Positions 47,348 to 56,475 of a stretch of DNA of 64,000 nt are shown one piece after another. Under the pieces are notes generated by a model. That model did no database searches, was not told where the DNA came from, and was given only the letters and a program-made list of their open reading frames with translations. The stretch is from Lactiplantibacillus plantarum (lineage in GTDB: Bacteria; Bacillota; Bacilli; Lactobacillales; Lactobacillaceae), in contig NZ_CP039121.1 in NCBI RefSeq assembly GCF_014131735.1, positions 992,001 through 1,056,000 on the forward strand, given 5' to 3'. The position numbers and the translations under genes were made by a program. Numbering within the stretch: the first letter of the stretch is position 1; each line of letters opens with the position of its first letter.

Positions 47348-48691
47348 ATGGAAAGTCGTTCAATTTTAGAAACAATTCAGATGGTGGCCGAGGAAAATCT
47401 TGATATTCGTACAATCACAATGGGCATTTCGCTCTTTGATTGTGTTGATAGTGATGGTGAGCGGGCCCGGCAAAAAATCTATGATAAGATCACGACTAGC
47501 GCGAAGGACCTGGTCAAAGTGGCCGCTCAAATTCAAGAAGAGTACGGTATTCCTATCATCAATAAGCGAATTGCGGTAACGCCGATTGCATTGATTGCGG
47601 CTGCGAGTCAGGATCAAGACTATGTCGCGTACGCAGTAACCATGGAACGGGCAGCTCAAGCGCTAGGTGTCGATCTCATTGGTGGTTTCTCCGCCCTGGT
47701 TCAGAAGGGGTATCAGAGTGGGGACCGCAAATTGATTGCATCGATTCCCGCCGCGTTAGCTGCAACTAGCCGTGTTTGCAGTTCGGTAAATGTCGGGTCG
47801 ACACGGGCTGGAATCAACTTGGACGCGGTCGGTGAAATGGGTCGTATTATAAAGCAGATTGCGGCTGACGATCCGGTCAATTGCATGAGTTTAGTGGTAT
47901 TTGCCAATGCGGTCGACGATAATCCGTTCATGGCGGGCGCTTTTCACGGTGTTGGTGAAGCTGATCGAGTTATTAACGTTGGGATCAGTGGCCCTGGTGT
48001 CGTAAAACGAGCCTTAGAAGAAGTTCGCGGTCAGTCGATCGACATTGTGTCGGAACAAATTAAGAAGACGGCGTTTAAAGTGACACGGATGGGGCAATTT
48101 GTTGGGTCCATCGCGTCAGAACGGTTGCACGTCCCATTTGGGATTGTTGATCTATCACTGGCACCAACGCCTAACGAAGGCGATTCGGTTGCTGAGATCC
48201 TGGAAGAAATCGGGTTGGAAAGTGTCGGTGCGCCGGGAACAACGGCGGCGTTGGCCTTACTGAATGATGCCGTGAAGAAGGGTGGCGTGATGGCCTGCGA
48301 ACATGTCGGTGGACTGTCGGGTGCCTTTATTCCGGTTTCTGAAGATGCTGAGATGATTCGGGCGGTCAGTGCTGGTCGTTTGAATATTGAAAAACTTGAA
48401 GCGATGACAGCAGTGTGTTCAGTTGGTCTGGATATGATTGCAGTACCTGGTGATACTAGTGCCGCGACTATCAGTGGGATGATTGCCGATGAAGCTGCGA
48501 TTGGGATGATCAACAACAAAACAACGGCGGTGCGCGTCATACCAGCTACCGGCAAAGGTGTTGGTGATGCGGTTGAATTTGGGGGCTTGTTCGGTCAAGC
48601 ACCAGTTATGCCGGTCAACACCAATCAACCAACGACGTTCATTAAGCGTGGGGGTCATATTCCGGCACCAATCCACTCCTTTAAGAATTAG
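47348..48691 (+). CDS. UPF0210 / PFL family protein
   Basis: 447 residues, full length. [29 protein letters not shown] and the repeated Gly-rich segments ([39 protein letters not shown]) are characteristic of UPF0210, which has a pyruvate formate-lyase-like fold but no glycyl-radical motif. Function unknown. AGGAGG sits 6 bases before the ATG. Operon with the ACT gene. Confidence 0.92.
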   Translation: MESRSILETIQMVAEENLDIRTITMGISLFDCVDSDGERARQKIYDKITTSAKDLVKVAAQIQEEYGIPIINKRIAVTPIALIAAASQDQDYVAYAVTMERAAQALGVDLIGGFSALVQKGYQSGDRKLIASIPAALAATSRVCSSVNVGSTRAGINLDAVGEMGRIIKQIAADDPVNCMSLVVFANAVDDNPFMAGAFHGVGEADRVINVGISGPGVVKRALEEVRGQSIDIVSEQIKKTAFKVTRMGQFVGSIASERLHVPFGIVDLSLAPTPNEGDSVAEILEEIGLESVGAPGTTAALALLNDAVKKGGVMACEHVGGLSGAFIPVSEDAEMIRAVSAGRLNIEKLEAMTAVCSVGLDMIAVPGDTSAATISGMIADEAAIGMINNKTTAVRVIPATGKGVGDAVEFGGLFGQAPVMPVNTNQPTTFIKRGGHIPAPIHSFKN

Positions 48692-49063
48692 GCACAGTGG
48701 ACGTTGTGAAGGGGCGAACCGGCAGTCATCCTGAACTTAAATGGTGACTTCACGCTCGCAACTCGTGAAATGTAACTGAATGATGCACGATTTCCTGGTC
48801 GGTATGAACGGCAGAAAATCGTGCTTTTTATGTCAGTGAGCATGACTCTGGTATGATGTGTGACTGATGTGCCAAGATTATTAAGTGTCCCTCAATGATG
48901 GGATGACACAGTTATTTCACAAATCGTGCACGCTTTGTTATTAATTTGTTGTTATACTAATCCTGAATCCTAGCGCGAAGTAGGGTATGATAATAGATAG
49001 GTTAATAAATGATGATTAATCAACAAAGTTAGCAATCGTAATTAACTTGGAGGACGTTGCACT
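48692..49063 (+). other. Intergenic region with terminator and a candidate extended -10 promoter
   Basis: A terminator (48784-48830) closes the UPF0210 operon. TGTTATACT at 48950-48958 is an extended -10 (TGnTATACT) about 105 bases before the two-component genes. No gene is seen in the rest. Confidence 0.5.
48784..48830 (+). terminator. Terminator of the ACT-UPF0210 operon
   Basis: GCACGATTTC pairs with GAAAATCGTGC across a 20-base loop, then TTTTT. Confidence 0.8.
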
Positions 49064-49792
49064 ATGAAATTATTAATGATTGAAGATAATAAATCGGTCT
49101 CTGAAATGATGGCCATGTTTTTTAAGAAGGAAAAGTGGGATGCCCATTTTGCTTATGATGGCAATGAAGCTGTCGAAATGTTCAATGAAGATGTCGATGG
49201 CTGGGATATGGTGACGCTCGACTTGAACTTGCCAGGCAAGGATGGCATGCAAGTTAGTGCGGATATTCGCAAGGCTTCCCCAACTGTACCAATTATTATG
49301 TTGACGGCCCGTGATTCGGAAAGTGACCAGGTACTCGGCTTAGAGATGGGCGCTGATGATTATGTCACCAAGCCGTTTTCACCGATTACACTGATTGCTC
49401 GGATCAAGGCCCTTCATCGCCGAGCAGATTTGGCTAAGACCACGCTGGCTGACCAACCTGCCAGCACGGTGAGTTCCTTTGATGTTCAGACGGACCATTT
49501 TAAACTGAATACCAAGACGCGGGAAGCCTATTTAGCAGACAAACAAATTCGAGACTTGACCCCCAAAGAATTTGATTTATTGAAGACCTTAGCTCAAAAG
49601 CCGCGGCAAGTTTTCTCACGCGAACAACTTTTGCAACTGGTCTGGGACTATGAATATTATGGTGACGAACGTACTGTGGATGCACATATCAAAAAATTGC
49701 GCCAAAAGATTGAAAAAGCTGGGCCACAAATTATTCAGACGGTTTGGGGGGTCGGCTACAAGTTTGATGATAGTGGAGTTGACGCTCAATGA
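49064..49792 (+). CDS. OmpR/PhoB family response regulator
   Basis: 242 residues. The receiver domain (about 1-118) has the phosphorylated Asp53 in VTLDLNLPGKDG and the acidic pair at LMIEDN; Lys in DYVTKPFSP. The C-terminal winged helix (about 145-235, LTPKEFDLLKTLAQKP then DERTVDAHIKKLRQKI) is of OmpR type. GGAGG lies upstream of the ATG. The kinase gene overlaps by 4 bases (ATGA), so they are one operon. Confidence 0.95.
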   Translation: MKLLMIEDNKSVSEMMAMFFKKEKWDAHFAYDGNEAVEMFNEDVDGWDMVTLDLNLPGKDGMQVSADIRKASPTVPIIMLTARDSESDQVLGLEMGADDYVTKPFSPITLIARIKALHRRADLAKTTLADQPASTVSSFDVQTDHFKLNTKTREAYLADKQIRDLTPKEFDLLKTLAQKPRQVFSREQLLQLVWDYEYYGDERTVDAHIKKLRQKIEKAGPQIIQTVWGVGYKFDDSGVDAQ

Positions 49793-51312
49793 AACTGATT
49801 TATCAACAAATGCTAGCGTTCTTTGCCGTCATTATTACGGTAATCGTCGTCCTCGGATTTTCATTTATTCGAACGACTAGAACGATGCTTTATCAAAACT
49901 CATGGCAACAATTGCAGCAGTACGCCGCGAGTATTGAAAAGGAAGCTATTCGGTATAATACGAAGACTAATCAAGTTGTCGGGTTTAATCAACAATTTCT
50001 AAATGATGGGACCGTCATCTTACGAGATCAACATATTCACTTTTCGGTATATGATGCTAACAAAAAGTTGGTCTATCCAAGTGGTATGGGGACAACAATG
50101 AGCGGGACCCCCGGTGGCTCGATTTATGATCCCAAGATCTCAGCCAAAGATTGGAAGAAGCTGAAGCGGAATAAGATTATTACGCAGTCGCCCCACGTCA
50201 CGTTCAGAACACGCAATCGTGATCAACCCGTGAATACACCGTCGTTGCGAACCATTGACGTTTTAGTGCCACTTTTCTATAAGAATGGAGCAACGAAGAA
50301 GTTTGTTGGGGCCATCTCGATTGGGTCGTTTGAACAGACCTTGCAGGCCAATGAACAGCAGATCGAAAAAAATCTGTTCATTGCACTGTTAGTCTCAGGG
50401 ATTGCGGCTCTGTTGTTAAGTTACATTTTGGCACGTTATTCCGTTCGTCGTATTAATCGATTGCGGTACGCGACGCATTCGGTCGCAAATGGTGATTTTG
50501 ACATTCAAGTTGACAGTAATCATAAGGATGAGATTGATGACTTGGCGGATGATTTCAACGGCATGGTCAACTCCCTGCGAACTTCCAATGAAGAAATTAA
50601 GCGACAGGAAAAGCGGCGTCGGGAGTTTATGGCCGATGCGGCCCACGAGATGCGAACGCCGTTGACTACGATCAATGGTATTTTGGAAGGGTTAGCGTAC
50701 GATGCTATTCCAGAAGAAGACAAGGGTCATTCAATTGAACTGATGCAAAATGAGACGAAACGGTTGATTCGACTAGTCAATGAGAACTTGGATTACGAAA
50801 AAATTCGAACCGGACAGATTGCTTTGAACAAGACCAATTTTGATGGCGCCGAGGTTTTGCATAACTTAGTTGAACAGCTCACAAAGAAAGCGGCCGCCGC
50901 GGATGATGAATTCAAGCTGACGGTTCCCGAGAAACTGCCAGTATGGGCCGATTATGATCGCTTTGTTCAGGTCTTGTTTAACATCATGCAGAATGCCATT
51001 CAGTTTTCACAAGCTAACGTGATCGAAGTAACGGGTAGCCGTACGGATCATGCGACGGTTGTCGCGATTCAAGACCATGGGATTGGGATGACACCGGACC
51101 AAGTCAAAAATATTTGGGAACGGTATTATAAGGCTGACCCATCACGAAAGAATACGAAGTATGGTGAATCAGGTTTAGGGCTAGCGATTTCACATCAATT
51201 AGTCCAACAACATGGTGGTTCGATCAAGGTTGACAGTGTGGAGAACGAAGGGACGTGCTTTACCGTTACTTTCCCAGATGAAGGTTTTGATAAACCGATT
51301 ATTGATGATTAA
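49789..51312 (+). CDS. Membrane sensor histidine kinase (HisKA/HATPase)
   Basis: 507 residues. Two membrane segments (about 8-28 and 190-213) flank an extracellular domain; then comes a HAMP domain (about 214-266), HisKA with the phosphoacceptor His286 in AAHEMRTPLTTI, and HATPase_c with N box NIMQNAIQFS, G1 DHGIGM and G2 GESGLGLAIS. It phosphorylates the regulator encoded just before it. Signal unknown; no obvious target gene is next door. Confidence 0.95.
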   Translation: MKLIYQQMLAFFAVIITVIVVLGFSFIRTTRTMLYQNSWQQLQQYAASIEKEAIRYNTKTNQVVGFNQQFLNDGTVILRDQHIHFSVYDANKKLVYPSGMGTTMSGTPGGSIYDPKISAKDWKKLKRNKIITQSPHVTFRTRNRDQPVNTPSLRTIDVLVPLFYKNGATKKFVGAISIGSFEQTLQANEQQIEKNLFIALLVSGIAALLLSYILARYSVRRINRLRYATHSVANGDFDIQVDSNHKDEIDDLADDFNGMVNSLRTSNEEIKRQEKRRREFMADAAHEMRTPLTTINGILEGLAYDAIPEEDKGHSIELMQNETKRLIRLVNENLDYEKIRTGQIALNKTNFDGAEVLHNLVEQLTKKAAAADDEFKLTVPEKLPVWADYDRFVQVLFNIMQNAIQFSQANVIEVTGSRTDHATVVAIQDHGIGMTPDQVKNIWERYYKADPSRKNTKYGESGLGLAISHQLVQQHGGSIKVDSVENEGTCFTVTFPDEGFDKPIIDD

Positions 51313-51343
51313 CGTGATAGTTTAAAGCGGGTAAATCCGTACG

Positions 51344-51384
51344 GACCGGGCTTGGGGATCGTAATGATCTCGAGGCCCGGTTTT
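51344..51384 (+). terminator. Terminator of the two-component operon
   Basis: ACCGGGCTTGGGGATC pairs imperfectly with GATCTCGAGGCCCGGT, then TTT. Confidence 0.85.
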
Positions 51385-51607
51385 GCTAATGCGGGGTAAC
51401 GGTGGGCCATAGCAATAACCCATCATTAATAGTAGGAACGGACGTTTAATAGTAATCGATTGCGGACCTTAAGCCTAATACTTTTCAGCGATTGACACTG
51501 TTCTACCTCGCACTCTGAGGCTAAATATGTTACCCTTAACAAGGCTGCAAACAGCGATTTATCAATAGTTTAGATAAGATTTGAAATGAATAGGAGAAAC
51601 AACAACT

Positions 51608-52789
51608 ATGCAAAGAGTACAGATTACGGGAAATTCGCAACGTAAAGTCAAGGACGGCTATCCTTTACTCGTACAAGATGATCTCAAGGATCCGAGTATG
51701 AAACTAACCGATGGCTCTTTTGTGGCGTTAATGGCAAGTTCTCAATTTATGGGCTACGCGCTGATTGCGAAGCATCGTCGGCAACTAGGCTGGGTCTTGA
51801 GCTTGGATGAAAGTGAGACGCCAACGACCGATTACTTTCGTAAGTTATTCAAACAGGCGTTGGTCCGGCGAGCAACGAGCATGGATCCACAGTTACCACA
51901 ACGGGTCTTCAATGCGGATGGCGACGGTCTCGGCGGGTTAACAATCGATCGTTATCAAGATTACTATGTCTTTACATGGTACGCACAAGGTGTTTACCAG
52001 CAACGCGAAATGATCTATGCGGCTTTTGAAGCGGCTACTGAACATCAATTTAAAGGCATCTATGCGAAATTACGATTTAATGTCGAAGAAGCTAACTTAA
52101 AGAGTCAACTCGTCACGGGTGAAGCAGCACCAGAGCCGTTATTAGTGACTGAAGGCGCGGTGACGTATCCATTACACCTTGCTGATGATTTAACGACCGG
52201 GTTACTATTAGATATGCGTCCCATCCGGGAATGGTTGGCCGGAGCCGAATTGCAAGGTAAGACGGTCTTGAACTTGTTTAGCCAGGAAAATGGGGTTACG
52301 GCTGCTGCTGCCGTTGCGGGTGCTGCCAAGACGATTTCCATTGAAACAAGTAAGAAGGGTGCCAAAGAGACCGCTGATCAATTGGCGGTCAATAATATTG
52401 ACCCTGATAAGCAGGAAATTCGAGCAATCGAAGTGAACAGCTATCTAGATTACGCCCAGAAGCACCGACTAAGTTATGACGTTGTTGTCGTAACGGCACC
52501 GACTTTTGCGCGGGTGAAAAAGCAGAAGTTCCAAGTTGCAACTGATTTAACTGACTTATTGACAGCGACCTTACCAGTTGTTCGGCGTGATGGGCAATTA
52601 GTGATTGCAACGACTGCGAATAATTTTTCAATGAAGAAGTTTAAAGCCGCGGTCACGGCGGCCTTTGTCGGCAGTGATCGGCACTTCACACTTAGTGAGA
52701 CGTTCCGGTTACCAGCAGACTTCGTGACGCGCAAGGCTTACTTGGCAAGCAACTATTTGAAGGTTCTGGTTTTGACACTCGATAAGTAG
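51608..52789 (+). CDS. PUA-domain SAM methyltransferase-like protein (RlmI/YwbD family) with altered motifs
   Basis: 393 residues. An N-terminal PUA-like domain (about 1-75, GYPLLVQDDLKDPSMKLTDGSFVALM) is followed by a Rossmann methyltransferase fold. Members methylate a cytosine in 23S rRNA. In this protein the usual motif I FSYTGGFS is LFSQENGVT, and the usual DPPxF motif is T296-A297-P298-T-F within VVVTAPTFARVKKQKF, so the conserved Asp is missing. Either activity is altered or lost, or another residue substitutes. A start with a weak GGAG (TAGGAGAAAC) 12 bases upstream. Confidence 0.8.
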   Translation: MQRVQITGNSQRKVKDGYPLLVQDDLKDPSMKLTDGSFVALMASSQFMGYALIAKHRRQLGWVLSLDESETPTTDYFRKLFKQALVRRATSMDPQLPQRVFNADGDGLGGLTIDRYQDYYVFTWYAQGVYQQREMIYAAFEAATEHQFKGIYAKLRFNVEEANLKSQLVTGEAAPEPLLVTEGAVTYPLHLADDLTTGLLLDMRPIREWLAGAELQGKTVLNLFSQENGVTAAAAVAGAAKTISIETSKKGAKETADQLAVNNIDPDKQEIRAIEVNSYLDYAQKHRLSYDVVVVTAPTFARVKKQKFQVATDLTDLLTATLPVVRRDGQLVIATTANNFSMKKFKAAVTAAFVGSDRHFTLSETFRLPADFVTRKAYLASNYLKVLVLTLDK

Positions 52790-52840
52790 TGTGTGCGCCA
52801 TAATTTAAGTGGAATAGAAAAAAATTTTAAAGGGTATTTC

Positions 52841-52872
52841 GGGGACCGTTTTCATTAATTGAAAACGGTCCC
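52841..52872. terminator. Hairpin after the methyltransferase gene
   Basis: GGGACCGTTTTC pairs with GAAAACGGTCCC around ATTAATT. It lacks a T-run, so termination is less certain. Confidence 0.5.
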
Positions 52873-53023
52873 TATCGCTAAGAAAACGAATTCATGAAAA
52901 TATAAAAATAATTATATTTAACCCTGAATCCCTGATTGTGACTGGTAAAACGGTTACTTAACTGGTAAAATAATTCCTTGTCGTTAGGCAAGAGAGAAAA
53001 CATAGAAATGAGGATTATTAGTA

Positions 53024-53881
53024 ATGGGAATTCTAATTGCACTGATTCCTGCGATTGCGTGGGGCAGTATCGGCTTAATTAGTGGCCGAATGGGCGGTAC
53101 CGCTCGGCAACAGACCCTTGGGATGACCATGGGAGCCTTGGTATTTGGCTTGGCACTCTGGGCCGTAGAACAGCCAACTTTAACAAGCAAAATTTGGTTG
53201 ATTGGGATTGTCTCTGGGTTATTCTGGAGTATTGGTCAAGGTCAACAATTTACGTCAATGAAGGCGGTTGGTATTTCACGGACTACGCCGATTTCAACTG
53301 GGATGCAACTGGTTGCTAATGCGTTGGCCGGTGTGCTGTTATTCAATGAATGGCACGGAAACATGTATTGGATTGGCTCCGCTTCTGTAATTGTGTTGAT
53401 TGCCGGGGCTGTTTTAACTTCCTTAACTGATAAGACTGATCCGAACCGTAGTGCTTCTGAAAATTGGGGTGTTGGGATTCGTGCCTTGATCTTATCAACG
53501 ATTGGATACGCTGGCTATACGATTGTGGTCCATTATGGTAACGTCAATGCACAGGCAGTTGTAATGCCTCAAGCTGTTGGGATGTTGCTGGGTGCTTTGA
53601 TCTGGTCCTTTAAGGATAAGCCATGGGTTGTTAAAGCAACTTATCGTAATATCGTCACTGGTCTGGTCTGGGGTATTGGGAATCTCTTCATGTTTATGGC
53701 AATGGCCCAAATCGGACAAGCTGTCGCATACTCCCTTTCGCAAATGGGAATTGTTATTTCGACGTTTGGGAGTATCTACCTCTTAGGAGAGCACAAGACG
53801 AAGCGAGAAATGGTTTACGTGGTGATTGGCTCGATCCTGGTCATTGTTGGTGGGGTCGCGTTATCCTTAATGAAGGCTTAG
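53024..53881 (+). CDS. glcU: GRP family sugar transporter (GlcU/RbsU type)
   Basis: 285 residues, ten membrane segments. MGILIALIPAIAWGSIGLIS and WSIGQGQQFTSMKAVGISRTTPISTGMQL are typical of the glucose/ribose porters. It probably takes up glucose with a proton, giving non-PTS entry of sugar. The neighbour encodes glucose-6-phosphate isomerase. A weak site (GGATTA) precedes the ATG. Confidence 0.88.
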   Translation: MGILIALIPAIAWGSIGLISGRMGGTARQQTLGMTMGALVFGLALWAVEQPTLTSKIWLIGIVSGLFWSIGQGQQFTSMKAVGISRTTPISTGMQLVANALAGVLLFNEWHGNMYWIGSASVIVLIAGAVLTSLTDKTDPNRSASENWGVGIRALILSTIGYAGYTIVVHYGNVNAQAVVMPQAVGMLLGALIWSFKDKPWVVKATYRNIVTGLVWGIGNLFMFMAMAQIGQAVAYSLSQMGIVISTFGSIYLLGEHKTKREMVYVVIGSILVIVGGVALSLMKA

Positions 53882-53934
53882 TAAAGCTTTACTAAAAAAT
53901 TAATTATTTGATTTACAGATTAAAAAAATCTGTT

Positions 53935-53972
53935 GAAGGTGCGGTAACGGTAAGTTATCAGCACCTTTTTTG
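53935..53972 (+). terminator. Terminator after glcU
   Basis: AAGGTGC pairs with GCACCTT with an inner GGTAAC/GTTATC, then T-run. Confidence 0.88.
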
Positions 53973-54027
53973 TTAATAATTGTATTTATTTTTTACACAA
54001 ATGACGAAAATTTACGAAAAAAGGGAG

Positions 54028-54064
54028 GAAGCGCTTTTCATTATTAGGCGAGCTATTGTATAAT
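54028..54064 (+). promoter_or_regulatory. Promoter of pgi with a cre-like palindrome
   Basis: TATAAT at 54059-54064 with a weak -35 (TTTTCA) 18 bases upstream. The palindromic GAAGCGCTTTTC at 54028-54039 overlaps the -35 and resembles, imperfectly, a CcpA (cre) site. Confidence 0.45.
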
Positions 54065-54101
54065 ATGACATGTAAATACGTATAGAAAGAGGTAATAGTA
54101 A

Positions 54102-55454
54102 ATGGCACACATTTCATTTGACAGCTCTAATTTAACTAAGTTCGTCCATAATAACGAACTTGGCGAAATGCAAGCTATGGTCACAGCTGCTGATAAGGAG
54201 CTGCGTGAAGGAACCGGCGCCGGTAATGATTTCCGTGGCTGGTTAAATTTACCAACAGATTACGATAAGGAAGAATTTGCACGGATTAAAACCGCTGCAA
54301 AGAAGATTCAAGACGATTCAGACGTCCTCGTTGTAATCGGGATTGGTGGTTCATACCTCGGTGCACGGGCAGCCATTGAATTCTTACACGAAACTTTCTG
54401 GTCATCACTTTCACGTGAAGACCGTAAATTCCCACAAGTTGTCTTTGCTGGGAACTCAATCTCATCTTCATACGTCAACGATTTAATTCACTTAATCGGC
54501 GACCGTGACTTCTCTGTTAACATCATTTCGAAGTCAGGGACTACGACGGAACCTTCAATTGCATTCCGGGTCTTCAAGGAACGTTTAATCGCGAAGTATG
54601 GTGAAGAAGCTGCTAAGGGCCGGATCTATGCCACAACTGACCGCAAGCGCGGTGCGTTGAAGCAAGAAGCTGACGCTGAAGGCTACGAAACCTTTGTTAT
54701 TCCTGATGATGTTGGTGGTCGTTTCACTGTTTTGACACCAGTTGGTTTGTTACCAATTGCGGTATCAGGCGGCGACATCGATTCATTAATGAAGGGTGCT
54801 GCGGATGCCCAAAATGAATACAAAGATGCCGATTTATCTAAGAACGAAGCTTACCAATACGCTGCTTACCGGAACATCTTGTACCGGAAGGGCTACACCA
54901 CTGAAATTCTTGAAAACTACGAACCAAACATGGCGATGTTCTCAGAATGGTGGAAGCAATTAATGGGTGAATCTGAAGGGAAAGACCAAAAGGGGATCTA
55001 CCCATCATCAGCTAACTTTACGACTGACTTACACTCATTGGGTCAATATATCCAAGAAGGCCGTCGTAACTTGATGGAAACGGTCGTTAAAGTTGACAAC
55101 GCTACTAGTGATGTTGACATTCCTAAGGAAACCGAAAACCTTGATGGGTTGAAGTATCTTGAAGGCAAGACGATGGCTCAAGTTAACACCAAAGCTTTCG
55201 AAGGGGTTATTATGGCCCACGTTGATGGCGGTGTTCCTAACATGGTCGTTAACATTCCTTCACAGGATGCCTATACGTTAGGTTACACGATGTACTTCTT
55301 TGAAGCTGCAGTTGCCATTTCTGGTTACTTGAACGGGATCAACCCATTCAACCAACCTGGTGTTGAAGCTTACAAGAACAACATGTTCGCCTTACTTGGC
55401 AAGCCTGGTTACGAAGAATTAACTAAGAAGTTAACCGCACGTCTTAGTGACTAA
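54102..55454 (+). CDS. pgi: Glucose-6-phosphate isomerase
   Basis: 450 residues, the length of the Gram-positive type. [37 protein letters not shown] (sugar-phosphate site) and the end [19 protein letters not shown] are conserved. It interconverts glucose-6-phosphate and fructose-6-phosphate. GAGG lies before ATG. Codon use is highly biased, as expected for a highly expressed glycolytic gene. Confidence 0.97.
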   Translation: MAHISFDSSNLTKFVHNNELGEMQAMVTAADKELREGTGAGNDFRGWLNLPTDYDKEEFARIKTAAKKIQDDSDVLVVIGIGGSYLGARAAIEFLHETFWSSLSREDRKFPQVVFAGNSISSSYVNDLIHLIGDRDFSVNIISKSGTTTEPSIAFRVFKERLIAKYGEEAAKGRIYATTDRKRGALKQEADAEGYETFVIPDDVGGRFTVLTPVGLLPIAVSGGDIDSLMKGAADAQNEYKDADLSKNEAYQYAAYRNILYRKGYTTEILENYEPNMAMFSEWWKQLMGESEGKDQKGIYPSSANFTTDLHSLGQYIQEGRRNLMETVVKVDNATSDVDIPKETENLDGLKYLEGKTMAQVNTKAFEGVIMAHVDGGVPNMVVNIPSQDAYTLGYTMYFFEAAVAISGYLNGINPFNQPGVEAYKNNMFALLGKPGYEELTKKLTARLSD

Positions 55455-55483
55455 GGTGCTAGCACTTTAGAAATTAAGATGGA

Positions 55484-55543
55484 AGCTCCTAAAACAAACA
55501 ACTATCAGCTGGCTGATAGGCTGCTTGTTTTGGGGGCTTTTTG
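55484..55543 (+). terminator. Terminator of pgi
   Basis: AAGCTCCTAAAACAAAC pairs with its near-complement before a TTTTT run, with an inner CTATCAGC / GCTGATAG hairpin. Confidence 0.9.
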
Positions 55544-55879
55544 CTTGTCTTTCTGACGCTGTGTTCGTAGCTGTTATTGAGCGTCGTCGCTAATCTAAAA
55601 TTTATGAATCACAACGTTGTTGGCGAAATGAATCGCTACGTCCGCAAGATGACCCTAATTTAACATGGTGACGCTCGTAATTTTTGACCGCACTGGTCGC
55701 ACTAACTTTGAATGACATCACGCAATGAAAAATCTGCCGACCTATCTCGAGTTTAATCGTGAGTGGTTGGCATGTGATTTAACAGCAGACGGGTTATAAT
55801 AGATTAGGTGTTAAAGGACAAATATAGTCATGCATGGTAGTTGCTCGCAACGATGTGTGATGTACGTGAGGAGTTTGAG
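55544..55879 (+). other. Intergenic region after pgi
   Basis: No gene was seen. A TATAAT box at 55795-55800 probably belongs to the promoter of the small membrane gene, but its -35 was not found. Confidence 0.4.
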
Positions 55880-56071
55880 ATGCGTAAATTAAACATTATC
55901 GAAAGTATCATTATTGTTCTCGGGTTACTAGTCTTTTGGCTGGGGAGTGAAGTGACAGTAATCAGGCAACAATTGCCATGGTTGCAATTTGCAGGGCTGA
56001 TTGTCGTATTTGTGACTGGTTTAGCGGATGCGATTTACCGCGTGGTCACGAAGCGGTCCTTTTTTAAGTAG
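55880..56071 (+). CDS. Small membrane protein, 63 residues
   Basis: Start MRKLNIIESIIIVLGLLVFWLG with GAGGAG 8 bases upstream. Two membrane segments (about 7-24 and 33-52) and a basic tail ending RSFFK. No family recognised. An earlier in-frame start at 55841 lacks a ribosome binding site. Flanked by its own terminator. Confidence 0.6.
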   Translation: MRKLNIIESIIIVLGLLVFWLGSEVTVIRQQLPWLQFAGLIVVFVTGLADAIYRVVTKRSFFK

Positions 56072-56120
56072 GAATCCTGCTGATTGAAGTTGGAGTCATT
56101 AGGTGTAATTTAATACGATG

Positions 56121-56168
56121 AAGCGTCCGTTACTGGCAGTCAGTGTGCCTAGTAATGGACGCTTTTTA
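56121..56168 (+). terminator. Terminator after the small membrane gene
   Basis: AAGCGTCCGTTACT pairs with AGTAATGGACGCTT, then TTT. Confidence 0.9.
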
Positions 56169-56475
56169 GTTCATGCCTTGAATGTGTGGGGTGCTTGGAT
56201 TTATCTCTGCTGACGGTTAAGTCGTGATTGCCGTCATAAAATAAGTTCGAAATAGAAAAAATTTTATTGTAAAAATCAGCAAAATGGGTGATATTTTACA
56301 AATTGTAACTACCAAGTAGGCGGTTTATTAGGATTTAGGATGATTATAATTTTAATTATGAATGATGACCACAGGTATTCAATAACACTTTACATCATTC
56401 ACCAAAAATCGCAATGTTATTAATGAGGAAATACATTGTGGGGAATGTAGTTAATAAAATAGTGGAGGTACATAT
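56169..56475 (+). promoter_or_regulatory. AT-rich upstream region of the peptide-system operon
   Basis: No gene. It contains an 8-bp inverted repeat, GAATGATG (56360-56367) and CATCATTC (56393-56400), which may be an operator or a stem-loop in the leader. TTGTAA-17-GATATT is a possible but weak promoter further upstream. Confidence 0.4.
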
